Of a stretch of DNA of 64,000 nt, positions 12,701-25,000 are shown piece after piece. The position numbers and the translations under genes are program-made. Positions within the stretch are counted from its first letter, which is position 1; each line of letters begins with the position of its first letter. The DNA lies in NCBI GenBank assembly GCA_034687125.1, contig JAQGBZ010000068.1:165619-229618 (forward strand), read 5' to 3'. The notes beneath the pieces were generated by a model. The model did no database searches. It saw only the letters and a program-made list of their open reading frames with translations, and was not told the origin of the DNA. Source of the stretch: Neelides folsomi. Its lineage: Eukaryota > Arthropoda > Collembola > Neelipleona > Neelidae.

Positions 12701-15700
12701 TTTAATGTATCAATGGGCAAAGTGGAAAAGGAATATTTCCCTTTGGGTGGAAATTCAGAAGTTGATCTAATTGTTAACTTGAGCTTTTTAAAATATACAT
12801 TTATATTTTATCATGATGTTAATGACATATGATGGGCATTACAAAGGTAATGGGTGGAATTTGAAGCTCGGAATATTGTAAATGGATTGGTAAATCTCGA
12901 CGTTTGAATTGCTCAAATGAGCTTCACCTGAAAATAGTCGAAATGGGAGCAGTTGGAGTTAAATGAGGAATCCGTCTTCATTTATCATTTCATTTTCCAA
13001 ATGTATAAATAATGCATGGTAATGAGTGAGAGTGGAGAATGTGTACAAATATTATGTAAAAAGATACACACACACAGTTTTTAAATATAGAGCTCCTCCG
13101 GTGAGTTTGAGAACTCTCACTCGTTTTATGATCCTCTCAGGAGAAACTCAGGATGAGACGGAGAAACAACCCCGGTTGGAATCTCAATGTCATTTTCATC
13201 TTTCAACCTCCTTTTTCATCCCTCTTCCTTCCAGAGTTCCCTGTAGGAACATTGTGCTGCACTGAGAGACTCCAAGAGCCCTATTCATGTAAATATAGAA
13301 CCGGAATCCGGATTCATACTCTTGTGATAAGAGAAGACCCATTAAGCAGATGAGGAAGTTAGGAAGTCTCCTCCACGTCAATTTCCCCTCATTTCCTTAA
13401 TGTTTCATTTTTAATGAGAAATTGAGTGAATAATGGACGAGGAGTCCGCACAGAATCCCCAAACAAGGAAAATAACCCAAACTTGACATTTGGCTCTCTA
13501 ACCTTTGTGAGGGCATTTGATATACAAGGCATTTCATTGTAAGAATCCTACATGAGGAAAATACTCGTGGAAATGAAAGTTGTATGGAAGGTTTTTCATT
13601 GACTGACTGACTGAGTTTATTTGCACTCGCTCCTTTCCCTCCCTGCCACAGTGATTTCCCTCTTCGATATTTCCCCAAGACGGCGGGGATTCTTCCTGCC
13701 TTCATCCATCTTCACTTTTCTTCTTCTCAAAAATTAAAAAGATTCATATAGGGCCAAATTCTACTACGCACTCCCCCTCAGCTTAATCCAATTCTTTTCT
13801 TCATCCTTATTCTTCCATTTGTTAATATAAAAACATCGACTCCAAGTTTCCTATCAAAATATCTTCCTGGATCTTCCGAGAGAAATTCAATTCAATATTT
13901 TGAAATCCTTGCTTGGATTGAATTATTAAAAAATGAATTTCAATTTTTGGAATAAATTATTAAAGATAAGGTTTGAGATTAAATATGTAGACAGCTAAAC
14001 TTGAATGTTCAAATTTGCATTTTATCCATTGGGTAGTGTTTATCTTTCTAAGGTGCTCTCACTGCTAAAAGGCACTAGATGTGGAAATGTTAAGTAATTT
14101 AATTTTAAGTGTGAATTTTCCATTCCGTTTTAGCATATTAACGTGGGTTGGCATAATTTGATGAGCAGAGCGGATTAAGTGGTCAAAATGATGTAGGATC
14201 CAGAGACGTGAGAGGTGAGGGAAGGTGCGTAATGTTGAGGTCCAGGAGCTAATTGGAGAGATTAAAGAAGGATCTTCATCAGGCAGGGTGGAAGTTAATG
14301 AGCGAAGATCTCGCCCGTGTGGGAGCGCATATCCCGGAGAGTAATTTGACTCTCGGGTGAGAGTAATGAATGAGCGTGCCTTGGAATGAGTTCTTGGGCG
14401 GATGAAGAACGGCCGAAGAGACGATGATGGGAAGTGAAGGGAAGACCAACCTGCTTTTCCACCTCCCCACACGGACGCCTGTCACAAGGCTGTCTAAAGA
14501 TCTACCTCCTTTATTAATGTCTGTGGGAGAGGAGCTATCATATCTCATTTGATGGGTGTGACGTATTCTTATTCACGGTGGCAATCCGAGATCACGACCC
14601 CTTCTCACTTCCAGACCATCCTATCTGACCCAGTATGGTTTTTTCAAGTCCCACGGCCCTACACAGACCAACTCCTATTCTTCTAATCACTCCTTCGACC
14701 CTACAGGTCACAAAGGTCAAATCGGACAAATTATATTGATTGTCCCTTTCAATGCATAGATCATTATTAAACACTTTCAGCTCCACTCACATTTACTCTA
14801 CATAGTAAACTATGAACTTCATATTGTATACTTCATATTCATACAATATTTTATATGTTATATACTTATATGAATTATATCTGTATATTGAGTATGCATA
14901 TTCATTTATTAATATAGTTTTAATTGTTGTATGCGTCAAGAGTAGCAGAATGGTTCATTGTTTATATTGAGATGAGTGTGTGCAAAAGTGCACAAAAAGA
15001 TGTATGTGGATGTTTATGCCTTTAACTAATTTGGAGCGCTAAAAGGGTTTTTTCTCCTCGGTTTAATTCCTTGATGTAATAAAAGGCTTCTTTTTTCGAC
15101 CCCTGTATTAATAAAATTGTGATATGGTTGAATTATCTTGGTACATGTGTATTTGTATATTGGGATAATTTTAAGTGTGGATTTGACTTGGTCTTGGGGT
15201 TTTTACCCCGGTCGAAGGTGGCAGAGCGTGCGTGTGTGGAAGAAGTATATGAATGAGGTTGGATGAATCAGTGAAGGGGACAGATGGACAGAGAAGTAAC
15301 GTGATCCGGCAAGGGCTACCCGTAAGACGTCGAGGTGGAATAACTTTAACTCGCTGTAGATTTATCATTAGTGGTAAAGATGTTTTTTGTAAGAGACTAT
15401 GAGGGGAAAGGCATTAGGAACAACGTGATTCTTCTCCTCCTCCCCAGTGGGGGTCAGAGGAAAAAGTGTCGAACACTCTCCTGCCCCGATATTAGAGATC
15501 TCCACTACAGATCCAAGGAGAGAAACGGGGGTATATTGTTAATAGAATAAAATATCTCATGCATCCCATATACCCCCAATATCCCAGGGAGACACTCTGA
15601 CTGACACTCGAGAGAGGAACCATTTGGCGGTCTCATCCTATGGAACTATTTGATATTCCCTCGACTTCCTCTCGACTCTTTAAAGGGGAAAGCGGCCCTA

Positions 15701-18700
15701 AGAGCCGCCCATTCCGCGACCACGAAAACGAAATGATTAATTTTTAATTAATCACGGGGGAGGGGAAACGATTCTTCTCTTTTAAAACCTTCTTATATGA
15801 AGATGCTTTCTCCTCAATTGCTCCTTCGCTTCTTTCCTAACTCAATTCACCCCATGGAACCAATCCTCGTTAATAATTTAGAGGATTAAATTACAAGATT
15901 ATTTTCTATTACAATTTCATTAGTTTTGTGTGCAATAAGATTGATTTGAAAGACGTTGATCTGAAAGTAATAAAAAGTACATTTATAAACAGATACAGAT
16001 ACAAATCCATACATGTAAATGCATTACATAAACATAATTAATATTTTTATGTACCCAGTCAGCCCAATTGTTTGTCATTACTTGTCATTGTTTTGACTTG
16101 GATGGAGTAATCCTAAAGAGATGGGCATGTGTTTATAAAGATCAGTCTGTCGGAGTACTTATAATACCAAGAATGGATCAAACATATTGTTAATTAATTG
16201 GAGATCATCCTCTGCATCTCATCTTGGGGAAATTGATAAAAAATGTGTTCTTAATCCGCTTGTTGTTCTCAAGAGATTTCCAACTCACGGAACTGTATGG
16301 GGAGAAACTGTGTAAAAGTGTATGTGTGCAGGGGCAGAGAGACCTTCGCACGCACGACGACTCAACCTGGTGGCTTCAACAGCTCGGCTCTCCCAAACCT
16401 CCAGTTCAACTTCCAGCTTCCTCTACTTCACACACCCGCTCTCTCAAAAAACCTCTTTGCCCCGTATGAAAATTCCCAACAAATAAATATTTCATCCACA
16501 AACCCACTTTGAGACCCACAAGAGCGATCTGATAAGGAACTTTTTATGCCAATCTTGAAAGTGGTGAGAAAATAAATAAATATCTAGTGTATTTAGTACA
16601 GGTGTATAACATATAGTGTTGTATAACATATAGGACTCGGGTTTACAGCATACAGTAAGTTGTAAGTTTAGATCTTGTAGTTCCAAAGAAATGAAGCGGT
16701 AAGATGACTTTAATTAGAAAATAGATCGATTTTTTGGTTAATTGCCGCCGTGAAGTGCTAATTTGTTCCTTGAAAGAACCTTCTTGTGTTCCTTTACCCA
16801 AGGATCTTCCTTGAAAGATCCTATTGAGAATTACGCAAGAGTTGTGAAAATTCTACAGCGGCGTCTGGAAGTCTTTTAATTTTTGGCAAGAAGGCCTTCG
16901 TTATCGTAATGTACGCTCGTTGGTCCAATCGACACGGGGAGTGAGAAGTGATAAAGACGGGGGATCGAGAAAGACGACACTTGTGTCTCAGCTGGATAAT
17001 GCCCTCCGCTGCCTACTGACTCTTAATTGACAATTCTCTATTCACCATTCCATGGATTGAACTCTCATTTTACCAGACAAATTTCAAGTAAGCTCATCCT
17101 CATCAACTTTTATCCTCTACTTTATTCCGACCATTCGGAAGTTATCGACTCGTCTAAAAACTCTCAAACTTTCTCGTTTCCGTGTCTATTACATCTCTCA
17201 ACTCTGGTGTTGAGGAGATGCAAAGGAACTTTCCAGGGGGGATCTGAACTTCTTTATTCGCTCTTCAATCATTTAAATATTCATCTTAGATCCAAAATCG
17301 TTAATGGAAGCCTTCCTCAAAATGATACAGATGAAGAAAAATATGGAAATATTTTCTAAGCACATAAATGCATTTTATGCACAACTATAAATATTTATTA
17401 TTTTTATATTAAATCCTCCATAAGCGTAAGAATAATAAATACTGATATACTGTATACATAAATACTGTATATCAGTATATGTCAAGTTAATATATTTTCT
17501 ATATATTTAATGTAGAGTTTAACATATATTGATAATATTCTATACACTTTTTTTACTCTATATACTCAATGTGGTAAATATAAAAGCATTGTATTGTATA
17601 CAAAACACTATATTATATACAAAAGCATTGTACAAACAAATAAATTCGTATTTGTATATAAAAATTCATTTTGAAGTTGACAAAAAGCTAATTGATTGTA
17701 TGATTCTTCCCATATGACAAATTATCCCCGTTTAATAATGATAATTATGAGCATAATTGTAAGGATGTAAATTCAAACTTTTCTTTGGATCTTGGAAAGA
17801 CAAAAGTGAATGAAAGGTTTCTTTTTGCCAGAGCGGATGATTGTGAACAAATGAGAGTTAAACGAGTGGCTGTATTTATGTTAATGAATAATTGTCATGG
17901 AAATTGTTCTGTGTCGCATATGGCGACCGTCGTCCCAAGAGTTCTCCATCCGTCGTCGAGTAAAAATGGCCGAGAAATGGGTTCAATTTGTAACCTTTGT
18001 GGAGACAGGGGATGAAAAGGGAGATCTGGAGTGGGAGTTTGATGAAGCTGGGAATTGAATAGGTTTCGTTCCATTCAGCCTCGTGTCTCACTGGCGGCAC
18101 GCCGACAAGCCTCACTTACCCTAATACATATATCCACGCTCCTGTTGCTCCCCCGGTCTTTTAATGCACTTTTGATATAAATACAAAGACAGTTTGGAAG
18201 TGGAAAAAAGAGATTGGTAAAACCGGCGGTTCCAAAACTTGAACTTGTAAAGTTGGCCAGTGAGTGAGCAAACAGAAAAGCCAAGGAACATTTTAATAGG
18301 AAAACTCCGGTTTCTACCTTTGTAAACTCACTCTCCCGCATCCAATTTATTCCCGCAAATCTTCATTCTCTGATGAGTTTGGGCTCTTTGGGGCTTTCAA
18401 TTGATTTTCAATATTTGAGTCGGAGGGAAAAAAACAACTTTTCTCATTAACTTCATCTCAAAATGGATTATAGAAAGAGGAGTAATGAGTTTGCCACGGG
18501 CCGATCATTTCTACAACTTGATTATTTTCTTATTTCCCACAACCAACATTCTGACTTTTTTACGAGGCTAAAATCAAGAGAGTGGAAAAGTTTTCATTCT
18601 GAGTCAATGGAACAGATCATTACGGTCCCATATTTCCCCTTTGTGGACTCGCGGAGGTGGAGGGAAAGAGGTTGTAAGTGGAGAGCAGTAAAATACCGAT

Positions 18701-20032
18701 TTCCGTCTTTTATGAACCTCCTTAAACGAGCAATTGTGGCCGAGGAGAGCCACAGAGCTAATTTTGGAAAAGTTGGGGCATTTGGCTTCCTCCTCCTCTT
18801 GCATTGTTCCTTTTTTGAGGAGGATTCCCCCCAGTTCCCTGCCAGGGAATCCGATTCGGCTTGATCCTTTATTCATAAACAACGAGGAGACAGGGAAGTT
18901 TGGGGAAGTTCCCCTATAAACAGATATGAACCGGGATTGAGAATGATGTTCCCTCATCCCTCCACGTCTACTCTCCTCCATATTAACTTGACAGTTGTGA
19001 TGGAAGGCGAGACCAAGGCAGGGAATTGAACATTTTGAGAAGAATGGGAGGTTCACTTACAGGTCTAATTGGGAAACGACACCGGGAAATGAGAACCGAC
19101 TCTCCCGACCCACTCAAAGTCACTCGGGGTGTCATTTAATTCAACTACTTCCCGTTTAATCAAACTAATTAACTTCACAAATTACTTCACAAATTATATC
19201 TACTAATATATACATATTTACTCAAAGTCAGTTAAGCTTCTTTATTATATTACCATATTACCATCTGCATAATTATAGTAATAGATAAGTTTCACTAATT
19301 ATTATAATCAGGAATAATTCAAGCAGCACAAACCAAAATATTCATAATGATAACAATGATAACAATATGTCCATCATTTATTAATTCTATGATTCAATGA
19401 TTTTGTATACAAATAAGCACCCAAATGGCAGCTAAAGATGTCTAGGTACCTATAAAAGTCTTCGATTATACAAGTTTGAACTACGCGTCTTTAAAATGAA
19501 GTATAAAACAATAACAATTGATATAATTAGGAATGAAAAGAAACATGTTTGAGAGCAATAACAAATTATTTTGAGCATAGACAGGTTCTTCCAATTCTTC
19601 AATCCTGAGCCAAAATCAATTTGTTTCCATTTGCAAATAAATAGCTTATTAAAAACTTACCTGACAACTATGAAAATGTCATCTCAATAAGAAGTTTTAC
19701 GATTCTTCGAATACATATAATATTATTATATGATTTAATTTGGCACATGAAAAGAACAATTTGTTATGTCTTACTTACTATTAGGTATGTAATATACTAT
19801 CTGTATAGTATATTCTACGCCATCAGTAATTCAATGTTATACATATACTTAAATAATGTGGCTATATGGAATACTTAAGTATTCGTCCGTATTTATATGC
19901 TTTATTATAGACAAAGCAACCATTTAATTCTTTGTTGTAAGAAAACTCTCAAAGAATGTTCATAAATTAATTTTATCGAGAAATTTTATTATTATTCATT
20001 TGATGAGTCAGCAAGCATAAATATAATATACA
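9703..20032. other. 10-kb gene-poor spacer between FGFRL copies A and B
   Basis: No spliced gene, tRNA or rRNA was recognised. Stretches of ~50% GC (roughly 11.2-12.6, 13.1-13.7, 14.15-14.8, 15.0-15.9, 16.2-17.4 and 17.8-19.1 kb) alternate with very AT-rich DNA. The GC-richer parts contain open frames up to 163 codons (for example 11553-12044 minus) that often lack an ATG, match no family I know and overlap frames on the opposite strand. I treat them as non-coding, perhaps regulatory. Confidence 0.45.
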
Positions 20033-20970
20033 TAACAATAGGATGCCCGCTGTGCTGCACATCCCTCAACGCCGCGCATATCCACACTTTTCTTGTGTCG
20101 AGTGTACTTTTACTAATTTGCTAAGTAGGTAGTTAGGTACCTCCGTCACAAACAACAAGTCTATTTTAAAAGGGATTAACTTTAAACTCAAACTCACAGT
20201 TCTCACAGAGTTTTAGTTTTTCCAATGCAATGCTGAATGCTTATTACATTACTCAATTAACAAGTCTTTTTTCGCTATAAGTGAAGTGATAATGTTTATT
20301 TCTTTATATTTGCAATATTCAAATGAAACAATTAAATAGGCCCATTGCTGGTCTTTATAAAATATCAGAGTATTTTGGTAACCCGTCGACTTTTAGATCT
20401 TATTACAACAGTGTGGGTTGAATTAAAATTGAAAAATTAAGAGCCTTTTAATATGACATAGTGTTTAATTTCTACATTGAATTGTCTTTTCGGCATTCTT
20501 TAAAGAATTTGTAAACAATATCAAAGAAATGAATCTATTTATTGTTAGTGGTCGGTTAAAATGGACTTTTACTCGGAAAGTCGAAAATCTTTGGAAAATT
20601 CGGTCCTATTGAAACATTTGTCAAACTCGCCAACTTTTACAAAATATTTCAAATATTTTGGTGACTCCTCCTTGGCAAAATCCACATTGTCAATAGTCTG
20701 GATGAAATTAATAAAAAGTTTAATTATCAAGTCCTTTAAACAAAAAATATTGAATGTAATAAACCTACAGCATTGGAAAATACTAAAACTCTGAGTGTTG
20801 TAAGTTGCGAGTTGAGTTTAAAGTTAATCCTTTTTAAAATAGCTTTGTTAGTTAAGGAGGAGGGAGGTGGGAGGAGGATAGGAAAGTACAGTCAGCACAA
20901 AGAAAGGTTGATGGTAAAAGGATAGGCGCGGCGTTGAGGGATGTGCGGCACTGCGGGCATTCTATTGTTA
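20033..20970. mobile_element. ~0.94-kb element with long terminal inverted repeats
   Basis: The left end (20034-20090: AACAATAG, then ATGCCCGC, then CACATCCCTCAACGCCGCGC) reappears inverted at 20915-20970 with few mismatches. A second inverted block pairs 20150-20215 (AAAGGGATTAACTTTAAACT) with 20800-20850. The inverted ends are therefore ~180 bases long with gaps. The interior has only a 77-codon frame (20561-20794) without recognisable domains, so this is a non-autonomous DNA transposon, MULE-like or similar. The target duplication was not resolved. Confidence 0.75.
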
Positions 20971-20972
20971 CA

Positions 20973-21388
20973 TACCGTAATGGTTCAAATAACCGCCCGG
21001 GCGCTTAATTAAATTATCGAGCTTGACCCCCGGCGCTTAATTGAATCCGGCGCTTAATTGGGCCCGGCGCTTATTTAAATAATTATATTTAGGAATTGTT
21101 TAATTATAATTTCTGTTGCTTCTCATATGATTCTGGGCATATTTCAATACTTTAAGTTTAAATTTTACTTTAAAATTCCTTTGAGACAAAATCAAATAGC
21201 GTTTTGTTATAAAACTAACTTAATTAAGTATCATATATACCCTATAGCAATGAATAGTGACCGAATTCAATTTGACACGGCGCTTATTTGAGACCCGGCG
21301 CTTATTTAAAATCTCATGTCCTACCCCCGGCTCTTATTCGAGCCCGGCGCTTAATTGAGCCCCGGCGATTATTTGGACCATTACGGTA
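20973..21388. mobile_element. 416-bp TA-ended element with internal GGCGCTTA repeats
   Basis: The ends are inverted copies: TACCGTAATGGTTCAAATAA on the left and TTATTTGGACCATTACGGTA on the right. Near both ends lie about nine short units of the form CCGGCGCTTA(A/T)TT, separated by an AT-rich middle with no coding capacity. The TA at each end fits a TA target duplication. It starts 3 bases after the neighbouring 20033-20970 element. Confidence 0.75.
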
Positions 21389-22014
21389 TCATATATGGTA
21401 CATATTTAAAAGATTTACTATATAAATAAATAGTATAACGAATAAAAGCAAATGAGACGTTAAAAATTATTTATTGACTTTGCTTGGATAATAAAAGTTG
21501 ATATTTTTACCACATTTACAACAAGAGTAAGTTTATTAAGTTAAAATAAACCCAAACTAGTCATTTCCCAAAGTGGTAGTTGTGGATTTGAGAAGAAGCG
21601 TTGGAGGTAAATTAAGAAAAAGAGCCGCCACATATTTATTTAGATGAGACAGGGAATTTGGGATCTGGGCGGTGGGAATGACCTTATTCACCCCCTCCGA
21701 GGAATCTCCGAAAAAAGGGCTTACATATATCAGTAATTATATGGTCAGAATATTTTAATTCATTTGATTAAATCATTTATGGGATTACAATTCTCTCTCT
21801 CACTCTCTTTGATTTACCAACCCCTTGGAGGTAACATATTTAATATTATATGTAACTAACATACTTTCAACACACTACCAATTGTAGCAAGAAGCTAAAT
21901 GTTATAAAAAGTATTAAAAGAAATTAAATTCTCCAGAGTTGCGCTAATCATATCATACCCACTTGGAAATTTTAATTAAAAATGTGTTAATTTTTATTTT
22001 GCAGATAGTCGACT
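21389..22014 (+). promoter_or_regulatory. Upstream region and 5' leader acceptor of FGFRL copy B
   Basis: A pyrimidine-rich tract ending TTTTGCAG at 22004 lies only ten bases before the start codon at 22015. It looks like a 3' splice site, so the mRNA probably has an upstream non-coding exon. That exon was not located. 21389-21990 has no gene. Confidence 0.4.
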
Positions 22015-25000
22015 ATGCCGGCTTTCTTCTTCATTGCGATTCTTCTTCACACTTTTCCAATGGCCATTGTCACAGATTCCGGACTTCAAGGTAAATGTCA
22101 ATTAAAGCTGTCAATTTTAAACATTGGCTTATTTACTTTATTGCATGGTTTAGGAAAAGTGGGGATATTCATTAGTAAGGAATTGGAAAGAGTTAATTAA
22201 AAGTAGCCAATGGGACACTGGGCGTTGGTCTTGAACTATTTATTTGGGTTGGGTAAATTATTGGGTCCCTTTTGAACCATTTGAGAGAGGAAAGAGGGAT
22301 CCCTTGTAACTTGTCCCTTAGCTGTGATTCTCTTCCTGATATTCTTTCAATTTATTGACTCAGCTCCGGCACTCGACTTGGGAAAAGGAGGAAAAAAATT
22401 CCCTCAGCGTCTTCTCACCTTCACTAATTTCCTTCTCTTAAGTGAAATGTTCACTGGTGTTTGTTTATTAGACCATTAATCTCTTATTAGACTCAAACAG
22501 GGTCGTAATGATGTCAATTTGTTTGGTTTGGGCTTCGAAGCCTGGCAGATGGTTTAATACAATATTTTACTACACACATGGATTGACATGTCATGTTTAT
22601 AAAGTATTTAGATACAAAAAATAGAAACTAAGTATTTAGGTAATTTAAGCCTACATCTCTCATTACTTCATTTTAACCATTACTCGGTTACTTTTTAAAC
22701 AACCTTTTTCTCAATACTCAAGTACATGTATATTTTTAAATAGTAATTTATGTAGATACTAAATATTAAGATACTCGGTATTAGGCAAAGTTACATTCTT
22801 TAAGATATTGCGCAGAAATTTAAGTGCATAATTTATAGGGGCGTAGCTCAAAAGTGACTTTAAATTATGGACCATTAAAAGTGCATTAATTGTTTATTTA
22901 TCCTTTGTGTGAATTCGTAAATCAATCATAAGATCTAAAATTCCTGCTTGTTGCGTTTCAAAAATGAACGTCTATTTTAAAATGAAAGTTTGTATTGCAA
23001 CGTGTTGGAAGTTTGCTTGTATGCAGAAGACGTCTGGTTTCAGTGAGGGTTAACATTATACTAAACCCAGTTAGTGCTTTTTAACTCTCCAACTCTCCAT
23101 GTTTGAAAGTGAAATGAAGAAATATTGAGAGAGTTTACAAATTCATAAGTATAAACACAGAGGTAAAATTTAATTTGTGCTGCTGGAGATTTTAATTTGT
23201 AAACAATTCCATTGAAATACTCATAGGTATATTTGAATAAAGCCTTTAAATGAATAAAAGGAATAAAACATTGTAACCATACCGGATGGAATGAATTTGT
23301 CCCCTTTGTTGTCCTCTTTTTTAATTCTTGTCAGCTGGACTCCCCATTTGGAATTTGCCCATGAAGGAGATAAGAAATGGTCTGACTGATTCAATGGTGC
23401 AGTTGATGGGGGATGCATTTGGCCACCGTGGTTCCTAAATACACACATTTGAGCATGGAGCAATCTGTCGAGGGAAGAAATCGCAGCTGGACATCCTTCA
23501 CTTTCATTATCAACCCCCTCGTTTTGATTTCTTTCAAAATCAATCGTGTTTGAGCGTTGAGTGGAAGGGAGGGCAAATTGGGTTACGATCTTCATCTCAA
23601 CCTTTTAAACTCGGGGAAAGAGAATTGAAGGGAGCGGGAGGAAATGGGACAATATTAGATCCAATCTCAAAGTCAAATTGTGCATAAAAGAGAGACGTGC
23701 CTTGATGGCACTTTCAAACATTCAATCTTCATTTTACATCATGGCCCGACCAAAAAACTCTCAAACTTGAATTCCCTCATTTAATCTCATAAATACATAC
23801 AAATATTCCATATCTTGAATACACAAAACGTGCGTAAATTGCTTTTCCATTTCAATGTCACTTTCAATTGCGAACAATTCATCATATTCTATCAACTAGC
23901 AACTAACTTCATAATACATATCTGAATACCTACATTACAAATATAATACATGATAAGTAGAATACAGATACAATGTAGTTAGTTTAGTACATATACACAA
24001 GTGTACCAGTTTCGGTATATTTATATTAAATTGTATATACATAGTTATACCTATGTGCATGTACTATAGAGTATACCTGTATTTATAAGATAATCATATT
24101 AAATGATCAATATTGATAGTTGAATTAAGTAAATTAAAATGAAAAATAAACAATTTATTATTAAATTTCAGCTCCTCCACATATCAGCGGAGATGTCATT
24201 TCAAAATACACGGCCAAAATTGGAGACACTGTTCGCATCGACTGCCCAATCGACTCCCCCACATTACCGATGTACGATTGGTCAAAGGTAAAGTGTAAAT
24301 ATTTATTATTTCTTAACTTGTCAGCGTTGGTGAGAAAGAAATTTAATCAAAGAGCTTTCCACAAAGGAAAATAAATTGAAAAGAGAAATCAAGTTTAAGT
24401 ATCTACTATGGACATAACTACCAAATATACAGATAGTACCTATTTATATACCGTACTTAAGTATATATACAGACTACCTAAATTTAGTATATTCTATGTA
24501 CTATACTAGAATTGATGAGGAAATATGAGCTTAATTTTTAAGACAAATAGTTAAGTATATTGTGAAGATGGGTGGTGAGGGAACAGTTAATGCATGTATT
24601 AGATAGGGTTCTAAATAGATGTGTTCAGTCATTTAAGCCACCCGAGAAAAGAGACAAGTTGACGATGAAGGATTCGGGTAGCGTGTATCCGCAGAGCTTC
24701 CCAAGTAAAATGAGTGATATTGATTGAGGGAAAGAGGAGATTTTGTTTTTCTCTGGAACACATTGCTCGGGATAGGACTTAAGTGATGGTAGGGTTTGAA
24801 GAGACAATGGCAAATTTGAGCCCGGTGGAAGTTCATAGACTCGGAAATGGATAAGAAAACAAAATTTTAGGACGGTGAAACAATAACTGCAGCCTGGGAA
24901 CGGCGGTTTCGTGTGACGGGGAAGAAATTGCGGATCAAAGGAGTTGTTCCTCAAGACGGCGGAGTTTATGTTTGCAAAGCCATCAACGGATTCGGAAGCA

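Noticed and set aside
18463-19056. Overlapping frames of 133 codons (plus) and 150 codons (minus)
   Set aside because: The two shadow each other in a balanced-composition block; neither matches a known family.
20561-20794. 77-codon frame inside the 20033-20970 element as a transposase
   Set aside because: Too short, low-complexity Lys/Leu/Ser composition and no catalytic motif.
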